NCBI RefSeq assembly: GCF_000515115.1
Contig: NZ_AZXF01000021.1
Span: 1 to 64,000, forward strand
Reading direction: 5' to 3'
Source: Nocardiopsis sp. CNT312
GTDB taxonomy: Bacteria > Actinomycetota > Actinomycetes > Streptosporangiales > Streptosporangiaceae
Length of the DNA: 64,000 nt
The notes beneath the pieces were generated by a model, which was not told the DNA's origin, searched no databases, and saw nothing but the letters and a program-made list of their open reading frames with translations. The first letter of the stretch is position 1. The number at the start of each line of letters is the position of its first letter. A program made the position numbers and the translations under genes. Shown one piece after another: positions 56,890 through 64,000 of the stretch.

Positions 56890-57783
56890 TCACAGGCTCT
56901 GGGTCTGGAGGAGGCGCGGTGCGCCGAGCGGGGCCGCGGCCCCGGGAAGGGGGCCGGGCACCTCGGATTGGTCGCCCTCGGGGACGTGGAAGACGGACCT
57001 GGGCGCCTTGCCGAAGGCCTCCACGCTCTGGCAGTACTTGGAGATGCGCTCCACCTGGAGGTCGAGGCGCGCGGCCATGTCGGTGACCCAGTAGGGGGCG
57101 CGCTCGTCGGCCTTGACCTCCATGACCACGTGGCCGGGGTCGATGATGTAGCGGTTCTCGGCCTCGGCCCGCAGGTCGAAGTCGCGGTCGCGGCCCCGGA
57201 CGCGGTGGTCGAGTGTGACGCGCAGTCCCAGGTCGGCGCCGGTGCCGACGTAGGGTTCGCGGCGGTAGCCGGTCATGGCGACCGGGCGCAGGTCCAGGCG
57301 CACGACGAGGTCGAGCACCTCGTCGACGAAGGGCTGGTCGGCACCGGGGTGGGAGACGCGGACGCGCCGGTCGCACAGGGCGCGGGCCGTGTCGTAGGGC
57401 AGCAGGACCCGGCGCTTCTGGGTGACCCTGTTCACCCTCTGTTTGATCTCGACGGAGACCGGTGTGTCCTCGGGTGCCTCGCCCGTCTCGCCGTAGCGGC
57501 GGACGCGCAGTTTGCGGCGGAACCTCAGGCCCTCGACCTTCTCCCAGTAGAAGCGGAGCCGGTCGGTGTCGTAGTAGACGCTCCAGACGCCGTAGCCGCC
57601 CGCTCCGGCGTTGCGGTCCACCAGCATCCGGCCCGCGAGTTCGGACCGGATGTCGGCGACCTTGCCGACGGGGACGAGGTACTTGATCTCGTACCGGTTG
57701 AACGCGTGCAGTCGGCCGGGGGCCCTGAGCCGGTCGCCCGCACCGCTCCGGGCGCGACCGCCGGCACCATGCTTCGGTGACAT
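56890..57783 (-). CDS. VTC-domain (polyphosphate polymerase-like) protein
   Basis: The 297-residue protein has the triphosphate-tunnel fold of the yeast VTC4 catalytic domain. Visible tunnel motifs are RYEIKYLV (30-37), RFRRKLRVRRYG (87-98), VEIKQR (111-116) and VMEVKAD near 215-221. The Lys/Arg and Glu residues that hold phosphate and metal are present, so catalysis is plausible. Yeast VTC makes polyphosphate from ATP; bacterial members are largely untested. ATG 57783 has GGAGG 5 nt upstream, partly within a large leader dyad. Confidence 0.92.
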   Translation of the reverse strand: MSPKHGAGGRARSGAGDRLRAPGRLHAFNRYEIKYLVPVGKVADIRSELAGRMLVDRNAGAGGYGVWSVYYDTDRLRFYWEKVEGLRFRRKLRVRRYGETGEAPEDTPVSVEIKQRVNRVTQKRRVLLPYDTARALCDRRVRVSHPGADQPFVDEVLDLVVRLDLRPVAMTGYRREPYVGTGADLGLRVTLDHRVRGRDRDFDLRAEAENRYIIDPGHVVMEVKADERAPYWVTDMAARLDLQVERISKYCQSVEAFGKAPRSVFHVPEGDQSEVPGPLPGAAAPLGAPRLLQTQSL

Positions 57784-57791
57784 GGACACCT

Positions 57792-57849
57792 CCTCTTCAT
57801 CGTTTCAGTGACGACAGAGAGCACTGAATCCGACGAAGCTATGAAGAGG
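57792..57849 (-). promoter_or_regulatory. nested dyad in the leader of the VTC operon
   Basis: Outer arms CCTCTTCAT (57792-57800) and ATGAAGAGG (57841-57849) are perfect complements, as are inner arms TTCAGTG (57804-57810) and CACTGAA (57822-57828). In the leftward mRNA the closing strand runs into the ribosome-binding site. It may be a two-protein operator or an mRNA hairpin controlling translation. Confidence 0.55.
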
Positions 57850-57956
57850 CGTGGAGTTTCCTGTGTGAACCCTGTGAGCGGTGCGCGCGACCGCAGGCGG
57901 GAGCGGGGACGGCGCTCCGAGGTGAGAGGCGGGTGAGAATCCGCCTCCGGTCCGCT

Positions 57957-60107
57957 TCACAGTCGGCTGGCGTCGGTGTGCAGCAACGCGGGCAGCGCGC
58001 CGGGGGCGGCGTCCACGACCAGGGGACGCAGGGGCTCCCCGAAGGACAGGCGCGGCTCCGGATCGGCTTCCGCCGTCCCAGCACCGGTGATCCAGTCCAC
58101 CAGTTCACGCGCACGCCCCGCGTCTCCGCCCGGCCGGGTCAGGGCGATCACCTTCCCGGCCACGTCGCACCGCAGCTGGAGGTGGGTGGTGGCCGCGAAC
58201 ACGCTCTGGGCCCACGCCCCGCGGGTGACCGGGTGCCGTCCTCCGCCGTGGGGGCGGCGGCGGTGCCAGGCGGGGGCGGCCAGCCCCACCGCCCGGTCGT
58301 CGAAGGTGAGCACCAGGCTGGGCCGCTCCTGTGCGCTCAGACACCCCCGGGGGTCGGTGAGGGAGGCGTCCGCCCAGACGCCGACGGGTCCGCCCGCCGC
58401 GCGGACCAGCGCGGTGCGCGCCGCGTCGAGGAGGGGGGCGTCCACCTGGCCACGGGCCGGCGGGCACAGGTGTTCGGCGAGCGGGCCCCCGATCGGGGTG
58501 TAGCCGGTCAGGGCCAGCGGCCAGTCCACGGCCGCCCTGCCCTTGAGGGGGATCCTCCCGTGGGCCGCGCAGACCACCTCGCGGGTCCCGGGAAGCTGGT
58601 AGACCGCGCAGGCCCCCGTCTCCTGGGCGGCCAGGGCCAGGCCGAGACTCATGGCCTTGGTGCCGGTCGTGACGTCCACGATGGCGGGCGGCACCCCCTC
58701 CGGTCCGGCTGTTTGGGAGGTGATCCACTCCCGGGCCAGGTCGGCGACGGCCTCGGCGTCGGATCCGTCGACGGGTTCGGCGGGCAGGCGCACCCGGTCC
58801 CGGTACCCCTCCTCCTTCAGCCGGGCGGGGTCGGCGGGTCCGGCCCCGGGGTGCTCGGCGGAGCGCAGGGCACGGGCGGCGGCGGTGCGCACGTTGTCGC
58901 GCAGGCTCTGCCGCGAGGGCAGGATGAGCGCGCGGGAGGGCCGGTGGGCGTGCAGGGCGGTCAGGGCGCCCACGCGGCTGCCGCCCAGGGGAGTGACCAG
59001 GAGGGGACCGTCCCCGGGGCCGGGGTGGTGCTCGGGCGGGGGGAGGTGCGGGGCCGGGGGGCGCGGCGCGGGCCGGGCGCCCGGGGCGGGCGCGGCGGCG
59101 GGTCTCCCGGTTCCGGGGAAGAACGCCTTGCGCAGGTCGTCGAAGGAGGCCAGCCGGTTCAGGAGGTCGTCCAGGCTCCACACGTGTACGAGCCTCGCCG
59201 ACAGTGCGGGGTTGTACCCGGTGATCGCCTTCCTCAACGCGGGATCGGCGGGGCCGGTGTGGACGAACAGCACCTGTGCCGCGGTGCCGAACACGCGGCG
59301 TGCCTTGGCCACGGTCCATCCGGCGCGCGCCACGACGTCGCCGGGCCGGGTCTTGGCCTCCACGCACAGCACCCGGTGGCGGTAGCGGACGACGGCGTCG
59401 AAGTCGGCGACGGAGGCGGCGGGGTGGAGCGGGTCGGCGACCTGCCGGGGGCCGAGGACCTCCGCCTCGCTCTGGCGGCGCAGGTGTCGGCGCAGGTGGG
59501 ACAGGACACGTCCTTCGGCGACGACTCCTCGGCGCACGGCCGGAGACAGGTCCGGGCGGCGTGCGGTGAGGGCCTGTGCGCCGCCCTGGACGAAGAGGCG
59601 GATGGGTTCGGGGTCGCGGTCGGCCAGCCATCGGGCGCCGTGGAGTCCGGCGAGCACGGCCAGGTCCACCCCGGCGCAGGAGAGGGGGAGGGCGGGGTGG
59701 GTGCCGTCGGCGGGGCGCAGCGCGTCCGCGGTGGCGTCGAGGTAGTAGCGCCACCGGGCGGCCCGTCCGGGGTGCAGGTGTGCGTGCAGGAGGGCGGCGG
59801 CCACGCTCATCACCTTCGTTCCGCCCGTGTAGTCCAGGGACCACGCCCCGCCGCCGCTCGTGTGGTGCCAGTCCTCCAGGCACCGGGTCACAGCGCGGAA
59901 GTCGTGGGGGTCGGGTCCGGCGCTCAGCACCCGGACGGAGCGCGGCGGTCCGACGCGCGCGGCGGCCTCGGCCACGCGCCGGGCGACGGACAGGGTGTCG
60001 TCGCTGGCGATGAGGGCAAGGCGGTCGGCGGCCAGGGTCAGCGACGACAGGAGCGCGGGGGTGGGGCTGCGCCCCACGAGCACGGCGGCGGCCGCGGGGG
60101 CGCTCAC
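57957..60107 (-). CDS. dual-CARF PD-(D/E)XK nuclease, type III CRISPR ancillary effector (Can1/Can2-related)
   Basis: The 716-residue protein has two CARF-like units. The first (about 8-165) carries DYTGGTKVMS (TGGTK 94-98). It is followed by a PD-(D/E)XK nuclease (about 190-330) with Glu198, Asp237 and E250-A-K252 in CVEAKT, closely resembling Card1/Can2 nucleases. A Pro/Ala linker (334-366) leads to a second CARF-like unit (367-515; DVTTGTKAMS, 478-487). The last 200 residues keep only a weak nuclease-like trace (LRCDVAGKVIAL). Such proteins cut nucleic acid when cyclic oligoadenylate from Cas10 binds the CARF domains. GTG 60107 has GGGAG 8 nt upstream; 13 bp separate it from the 118-residue gene. 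Confidence 0.85.
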   Translation of the reverse strand: MSAPAAAAVLVGRSPTPALLSSLTLAADRLALIASDDTLSVARRVAEAAARVGPPRSVRVLSAGPDPHDFRAVTRCLEDWHHTSGGGAWSLDYTGGTKVMSVAAALLHAHLHPGRAARWRYYLDATADALRPADGTHPALPLSCAGVDLAVLAGLHGARWLADRDPEPIRLFVQGGAQALTARRPDLSPAVRRGVVAEGRVLSHLRRHLRRQSEAEVLGPRQVADPLHPAASVADFDAVVRYRHRVLCVEAKTRPGDVVARAGWTVAKARRVFGTAAQVLFVHTGPADPALRKAITGYNPALSARLVHVWSLDDLLNRLASFDDLRKAFFPGTGRPAAAPAPGARPAPRPPAPHLPPPEHHPGPGDGPLLVTPLGGSRVGALTALHAHRPSRALILPSRQSLRDNVRTAAARALRSAEHPGAGPADPARLKEEGYRDRVRLPAEPVDGSDAEAVADLAREWITSQTAGPEGVPPAIVDVTTGTKAMSLGLALAAQETGACAVYQLPGTREVVCAAHGRIPLKGRAAVDWPLALTGYTPIGGPLAEHLCPPARGQVDAPLLDAARTALVRAAGGPVGVWADASLTDPRGCLSAQERPSLVLTFDDRAVGLAAPAWHRRRPHGGGRHPVTRGAWAQSVFAATTHLQLRCDVAGKVIALTRPGGDAGRARELVDWITGAGTAEADPEPRLSFGEPLRPLVVDAAPGALPALLHTDASRL

Positions 60108-60120
60108 GCGGCTCTCCCTG

Positions 60121-60477
60121 TCATGTGTCGCCCTTCGCCGGGGGCCTGCTGACGACGAACGCGCGGCAGCCGGTGACCACGCCCCTGCCATCGCGGACCA
60201 GGTCGGAGGGGATGAGGAGGTCGTGGCGCTCCGGGTGGGCCGATCCGACCACGGACGAGACGATGAGCCACACCCCCTCACGCGGTTCCGGCAGGTCGGC
60301 GCGGGTCCGCCGTTCGGTCAGCAGGGGAAGGCCCTCGGGCATGCCGTCCGTCTCCCTGATCGGTTCGCGTACGGCCTCGACCCGGGCGGGCCGACTGGCC
60401 TTGGGCCAACTCCGGATCACACGCGACCGCTCGTCGACGACTGTCACCACATGCGGCGTCAGGTTGAACACCGGCAT
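60121..60477 (-). CDS. 118-residue conserved small protein next to the CARF nuclease
   Basis: The protein begins FNLTPHVVTVVDE and continues through PEPREGVWLIVSSVV to DLLIPSDLVRDGRGVVTGCR. I recall this pattern from small uncharacterised proteins scattered in phages and accessory DNA, without a known function. No membrane segment or catalytic motif is visible; it looks all-beta. ATG 60477 has GGAGG 7 nt upstream. It is co-transcribed with the CARF effector, 13 bp apart, so a role in cyclic-nucleotide signalling or effector control is possible but unproved. Confidence 0.7.
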   Translation of the reverse strand: MPVFNLTPHVVTVVDERSRVIRSWPKASRPARVEAVREPIRETDGMPEGLPLLTERRTRADLPEPREGVWLIVSSVVGSAHPERHDLLIPSDLVRDGRGVVTGCRAFVVSRPPAKGDT

Positions 60478-60798
60478 CCGGCGACCTCCGTTCCTCTCGT
60501 TCCGGTGCTGCTACCGCCGTCTCTCGGACACATCCGCGCAGGCGCTCCGCCGGAGTTCGCAGACCGCCGCAGAAGAGCCTCATGATCATGATGTCCGATT
60601 CATTTCCAAAGTCATGCTTCGGGGGAATGCGGAGTCCTCCTTCGATCATTGACATCCATGACACGAACGCCCTAGCTTGGTTGAGGATCTCCCGTTGGCG
60701 CGGGCGTGTCCAGAGAAAAGCCTCGCTGACTCTTCAGTGCGCTTTCCCGGAGGGCTGGGAGAGCGACCCGGCCCCGGCACACCCGGGGAGAAGAGTTC
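60478..60798. other. divergent promoter region in the CRISPR-associated block
   Basis: The 321-bp interval is clearly lower in GC than its flanks between 60570 and 60720. It holds a consensus rightward promoter (60649-60678) and a perfect 12-bp palindrome TCATGATCATGA (60579-60590) placed toward the leftward operon. No CRISPR repeat is present. Confidence 0.55.
60649..60678 (+). promoter_or_regulatory. housekeeping-type promoter of the Cys-rich gene
   Basis: TTGACA (60649-60654), an 18-bp spacer and TAGCTT (60673-60678) form the best sigma-70 promoter in the window. The message would have a leader of about 110 nt. Confidence 0.65.
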
Positions 60799-61944
60799 GT
60801 GAGCACCCACCACTGCTCCGCGTGGCAGTTGTTCGGTTCCGCCGCCTTTCTGCGCGTCTTCACACGCGTACTGGGCTGCGGGCCCTGCTCCGTGGACGGA
60901 ACCGCACAGGGCTGCGCGGGCCATTCCGAGCAGTTCTGTGACTATGTCGACTTGTGCGCCGAGCACTGTCCGTGCCCGGTGCACGGCGGTGACCCCGAAA
61001 GCGTCATCGCCGTGCGCATGGAGCGGGCCGCACCCGCCGACGGGATCGACCGTACCGCCGCCCACCGCCTGCGCGACGCCCTGGACGACGTCCGCCGCGA
61101 CCGGTCGTACAAGAACCTGCGCCGCGTGTACCCGGTGACCGCGGCCGACGGCGGGATCCGCTGCGCGTTCTCCGAGCGCCCCCGCCGCTGGGCGCAGCGC
61201 CGCGACGTCGCCCGCGTGGCCACCGACGTGGTCGACCAGGAGGCCCTGGCCATGCTCGTGCTGACCGCCGGGTGGGGCAACCCGGCCGCGGACCTGCCCG
61301 AGGACGTCCACACGGGTGAGAGCGCCTCCTTCACCGAGGACGGCAGCGCCGTGCCGGTGGCGGACCTGCACGGCCGCGCCGCCGCCGAGACCCGGGAGCC
61401 GCCGATGGTCTCCACCGCCACCGGCGACTACCTGCTGCGCAAACTCGCCGAACTGGCCGCCGGGCGCGACGCCGACCGCGGCCGCACCCCCGACCAACGG
61501 CGCAGGCTGCACCTGCGTGAGATCCTGCCCGGGCTGAACGGCGAGGACGTCGCCCGGCGGCTCACCGGCGTGCTGGGGCGGATGGCCGTGGACATGCCCG
61601 TGCACTTCACCCTCGTTCAGCGGGCGCGGGGCCGCGCGCGCGGCGCCCCCTACGCACCGGTCCCCGGTGACGGCGGCGCCCCGACCGCGGACGGCCCCCG
61701 GCGGGAGGTTCTGACCGCCAAGGAGCGGGCGTGGCTTGAGGAGACCGGCGGGGCGCTGGCCGTGCGCGCCCAGGCCGACCGCGCGGCCTTCGACGCCGCC
61801 CCGCAGAAGGCGCTGGATACCCTGCTGCGCGTCCTGCTCACCGAGGGGCCCGCGGTCCCCGAGCGCTGGCGCGGTGCCCAGGAGGACCCCGATCTGCGCG
61901 CTGACCTGCTGGAGGCGCTCGCCGAAACCATCGACGGGCGGTGA
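60799..61944 (+). CDS. unrecognised 381-residue protein with cysteine-rich N-terminus
   Basis: I do not recognise this protein. Its first 65 residues hold ten cysteines (CSAW, CGPCSVDG, CAGH, FCDY, LCAEHCPCPVHGG), suggesting a zinc- or Fe-S-binding module. The rest is helical and charged, with regions RLRDALDDVRRDRSYKNLRR and LRREVLTAKERAW-like segments and no membrane helix. GTG 60799 has GGGGAG 8 nt upstream and its own promoter. Codons in the Cys-rich part are less GC-biased than in neighbours, hinting at transfer. It ends 11 bp from the convergent RAMP gene, inside the CRISPR block. Confidence 0.65.
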   Translation: MSTHHCSAWQLFGSAAFLRVFTRVLGCGPCSVDGTAQGCAGHSEQFCDYVDLCAEHCPCPVHGGDPESVIAVRMERAAPADGIDRTAAHRLRDALDDVRRDRSYKNLRRVYPVTAADGGIRCAFSERPRRWAQRRDVARVATDVVDQEALAMLVLTAGWGNPAADLPEDVHTGESASFTEDGSAVPVADLHGRAAAETREPPMVSTATGDYLLRKLAELAAGRDADRGRTPDQRRRLHLREILPGLNGEDVARRLTGVLGRMAVDMPVHFTLVQRARGRARGAPYAPVPGDGGAPTADGPRREVLTAKERAWLEETGGALAVRAQADRAAFDAAPQKALDTLLRVLLTEGPAVPERWRGAQEDPDLRADLLEALAETIDGR

Positions 61945-61955
61945 GGCGTCCTCGC

Positions 61956-63992
61956 TCAGGCACCGGCGTCCCGGTCGGCGTCGGCGAACCTGCGGACCAG
62001 CGGCGGCAGCACCGGGTAGTCGGCGAACTCCCGCAGTGACATGACCGCCGTGCGCTCCCAAGGCAGGCGGCCGCGCCACCGGCCCGCCAGGCACACGTCC
62101 ACCGCCTGGTCCACCTCGCGCCACCGGTCCGGGTGCGGCGCGCCGGGCAGCCTGCGGCGCGCCAGCGCGGTGCCGAAGGCGTCCAGGAACCCCCGTACCC
62201 GCTCCGGTGCGGCGCGTTCGACCCCGGCGGCGGGGTCGAGGGAGACCGCGCGCGCCCCGCGGTCCACCAGGTACAGCTCCGGGCTCAGGTGCACGCTGCC
62301 CATGCCCAGTGACTTGCCCATCCCGATCTTGTGCGCGTGGCCGGGGTCGGCGGGGTCCCCGCCGCCGACCGGGTTGTCCAGCAGCAGCGCCCGCATCAGG
62401 GCGCCGAGTTCCCCGTCGGTGAGGTTGGCGAAGGTGATCCTGGAGTGGAAGGTGAGCCCGTCGCGCAGTGGGACGACGTCGCGCTGCGTCTCCCCCGGCG
62501 GTTCGGCGCGGTGCCCGCGCGGCAGCACCTCCAGGCCCAGCTCCTCCTGGGTGCGCGCGTCGTAGCGCACCGGACGCCCCAGGTCGGAGCGGTGGCGGTG
62601 CAGGTACACCTTGTACCCGCCCAGTCGCACCCGCCCCTCGTGCGACCAGGTGACGATGTCGGGCCGGTCGCCCTCCGCCGCGTCGGGCCCCTGCACGAGG
62701 TAGTTGGCGAAGCAGCCGCGCTGCGGGGAGAGCAGGCGCACACGCAACGCGGCGCCGTCGGGGTAGTCGGGGTCGGGGTCGGTGCTCAGGGCGTGGCCGA
62801 AGGACACCCGGCCCTTGGCGGCGGACGCCTCGCCGGGGAAGGTGTCGGTGTCGCCGAACAGGGCGCGGCACACGTCCACGGGCCGCCCCGCGCGGCGCCC
62901 GCGGTCGGCGTCGGCGCGCTGGGGCCCCAGGACCGGCTCGGGGACCGCTCTGCGGACCGGGTTGTCGTCACTGACCGCGATCCGGTAGCCGCCCGACCGC
63001 CCGAACGAGACCACCTCTCCCGAGGCGTCGGTGTCGAACCAGACCGGTTCCAGCCCGCGGCGGGGCAGTCCGCCCCCGCCGGTGCCCGCCACCGGGGGGC
63101 GTCCGGGGTCTGCGGTACCCACTCCCAGCGTGTCGGGGAAGGCGGCGCGCTGGTAACCGGTGATCTGCTCGGCCGACTCGAAGAGCCGCACGAGACCGGC
63201 GGGGACCGGAGAGCGGCCGGTGCGCAGGTCGTCCGTGCGCGGGAAGAGGTAGGCGTTGCGGCGCCCGCCCGCGGCGACGCCGGTCAGGACGGTCAGGCAC
63301 GGGATCACGCCACCGCGGTCGCTGCCCCGCGCGGGCCGGGTGCCGAGGTACTGCCTGGCCTGGTGGTCGGTGGGGGCGACGGCCGCGATGCGCCGCTCCC
63401 CCGGCGGGTGGACCGCGTACACCCAGCGGAACTGGAGTTTGCCGTGCTGCTCGTGCGCGGTGGGGACGTAGGTTCCGGTCCTGGGCGGGTCGGGGAAGTC
63501 GTCGACGCCGAAGTCCCACCTGCGCATGCTGTTTCTGAGGACGTCGAAGGAGACCTTGAGCGCCCGGCCCGCCTCGGTCAGCGGTGTGGCCGCGACCGCC
63601 GTCACGTACCAGCGGTCCCCGGCGCGGAAGAGGAAACCCTGCCGGGTGCGCAGGCGTTCGCGGCGTGTGCGGTAGTGGGCGTGCTGGCGGGCCATGACGC
63701 TGCGGGCCCGGGGCGAGAGCGCGCTGTCGGCGTCGCCGGGACCGATGCGCACGGGGGCGCGGAAGAAGAGCATGGGGGTGTTGACCGGCCCGGTCTCGCC
63801 TCCGGTGAGCATGCGCACGGTGTTGCGGACCAGGCCGCGCAGGGTCGGCCCGGGGATGGCCGGCAGCGCGCGGCCGCCGTGGGGGAAGCGGGCGGAGGGG
63901 TTGACCGCCCCGTGGTCGAGCCTCTGGCCGACGAAGGTGGGGGTGAGGGTGGTGAGTATCAGTTCGATCCAACCGGTGTGGGTGCCCGACAC
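61956..63992 (-). CDS. type III CRISPR RAMP-superfamily protein (TIGR03986-like)
   Basis: The 678-residue frame has RAMP hallmarks. The first is PAIPGPTLRGLVRNTVR (44-60), like the IPG-S-LRG motif near the start of Csm3/Cmr-type domains. The second is RALFG...KGRVSFGHA (376-401). The third is the glycine-rich loop HKIGMGKSLGMGSV (554-567). The two-RAMP layout fits the TIGR03986 family, a backbone subunit in some type III effector complexes. GTG 63992 is the first start visible, but family members usually have extra N-terminal sequence, so the gene may begin beyond the window. The operon comes from the right. Confidence 0.85.
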   Translation of the reverse strand: MSGTHTGWIELILTTLTPTFVGQRLDHGAVNPSARFPHGGRALPAIPGPTLRGLVRNTVRMLTGGETGPVNTPMLFFRAPVRIGPGDADSALSPRARSVMARQHAHYRTRRERLRTRQGFLFRAGDRWYVTAVAATPLTEAGRALKVSFDVLRNSMRRWDFGVDDFPDPPRTGTYVPTAHEQHGKLQFRWVYAVHPPGERRIAAVAPTDHQARQYLGTRPARGSDRGGVIPCLTVLTGVAAGGRRNAYLFPRTDDLRTGRSPVPAGLVRLFESAEQITGYQRAAFPDTLGVGTADPGRPPVAGTGGGGLPRRGLEPVWFDTDASGEVVSFGRSGGYRIAVSDDNPVRRAVPEPVLGPQRADADRGRRAGRPVDVCRALFGDTDTFPGEASAAKGRVSFGHALSTDPDPDYPDGAALRVRLLSPQRGCFANYLVQGPDAAEGDRPDIVTWSHEGRVRLGGYKVYLHRHRSDLGRPVRYDARTQEELGLEVLPRGHRAEPPGETQRDVVPLRDGLTFHSRITFANLTDGELGALMRALLLDNPVGGGDPADPGHAHKIGMGKSLGMGSVHLSPELYLVDRGARAVSLDPAAGVERAAPERVRGFLDAFGTALARRRLPGAPHPDRWREVDQAVDVCLAGRWRGRLPWERTAVMSLREFADYPVLPPLVRRFADADRDAGA

Positions 63993-64000
63993 GGTCCGGT

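Noticed and set aside
57855..57885. PhoP box before the VTC operon (GTTCACA-like repeats)
   Set aside because: The two half-sites are 9 bp apart, not the 11 bp of PhoP direct repeats, and only one resembles GTTCACC.
60121..60477. Assignment as a known ring nuclease (Crn1-3, Csx15/16/20)
   Set aside because: The sequence shows none of the motifs I associate with those families; only position argues for it.
57957..64000. CRISPR array
   Set aside because: I looked for regularly spaced direct repeats of 25-40 bp in the block and its intergenic regions and found none; any array must be outside the window.

Overview
The window is very GC-rich, dense actinobacterial chromosome. Gene content and order fit a Nocardiopsis-like member of the Streptosporangiales: clpX; a FasR-type regulator beside fabD-fabH-acpP-fabF; a sufR-B-D-(Rieske)-C-S-U-T operon; ctaA/ctaB next to tkt-tal-zwf-opcA-pgl. 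Genus is an inference from recalled synteny; no search was run. Most of the window is conserved core. Accessory DNA sits at about 8.6-10.5 kb and from about 57.9 kb to the right edge.

Layout. 0-8.6 kb: clpX with a strong promoter dyad, a long TetR regulator, a tandem UspA protein, a PAS/GAF/PP2C phosphatase, an acyltransferase-SGNH membrane enzyme and a septum-formation-type lipoprotein. 8.6-10.5 kb: a small mobile scar. A helix-turn-helix antitoxin is followed by only the first codons of a PIN toxin, then an IS5-type element that ends 4 bp from the 3' end of a tRNA-Val gene. 10.5-15 kb: one-Cys peroxiredoxin, DUF3052, YjbQ, a PhoD-like phosphatase and a membrane protein. 15-21.5 kb: fatty acid synthesis with its regulator, then a degenerate EAL-CBS protein. 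21.5-25.7 kb: a GDSL hydrolase, a 765-residue orphan protein with a sigma-region-4-like segment, and a probable frameshifted DUF2470 remnant. 25.7-32.4 kb: the complete SUF Fe-S assembly operon, transcribed leftward behind a promoter with three candidate operators.

32.6-48.7 kb: an ABC exporter, an inositol-phosphatase-type enzyme, a ricin-lectin membrane protein, an EamA transporter, heme A synthase (ctaA), a PrsW-type protease, heme O synthase (ctaB) and a pentose-phosphate operon. ctaA and ctaB share a nearly identical 17-bp dyad at their promoters. 48.7-57.8 kb: an AraC regulator diverging from a DUF6069 gene, a secreted alpha/beta hydrolase, and a two-component system convergent with a CotH/DUF4956/VTC-domain operon.

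57.9-64 kb: part of a type III CRISPR-Cas locus, probably the exciting part of the window. It holds a RAMP protein of the TIGR03986 kind at the edge, a 716-residue protein with two CARF-like sensor domains and an intact PD-(D/E)XK nuclease (a Can1/Can2-related cyclic-oligoadenylate effector), an adjacent 118-residue protein, and an unrecognised cysteine-rich protein with its own consensus promoter. No CRISPR array or Cas10 is in the window; the locus must continue to the right.
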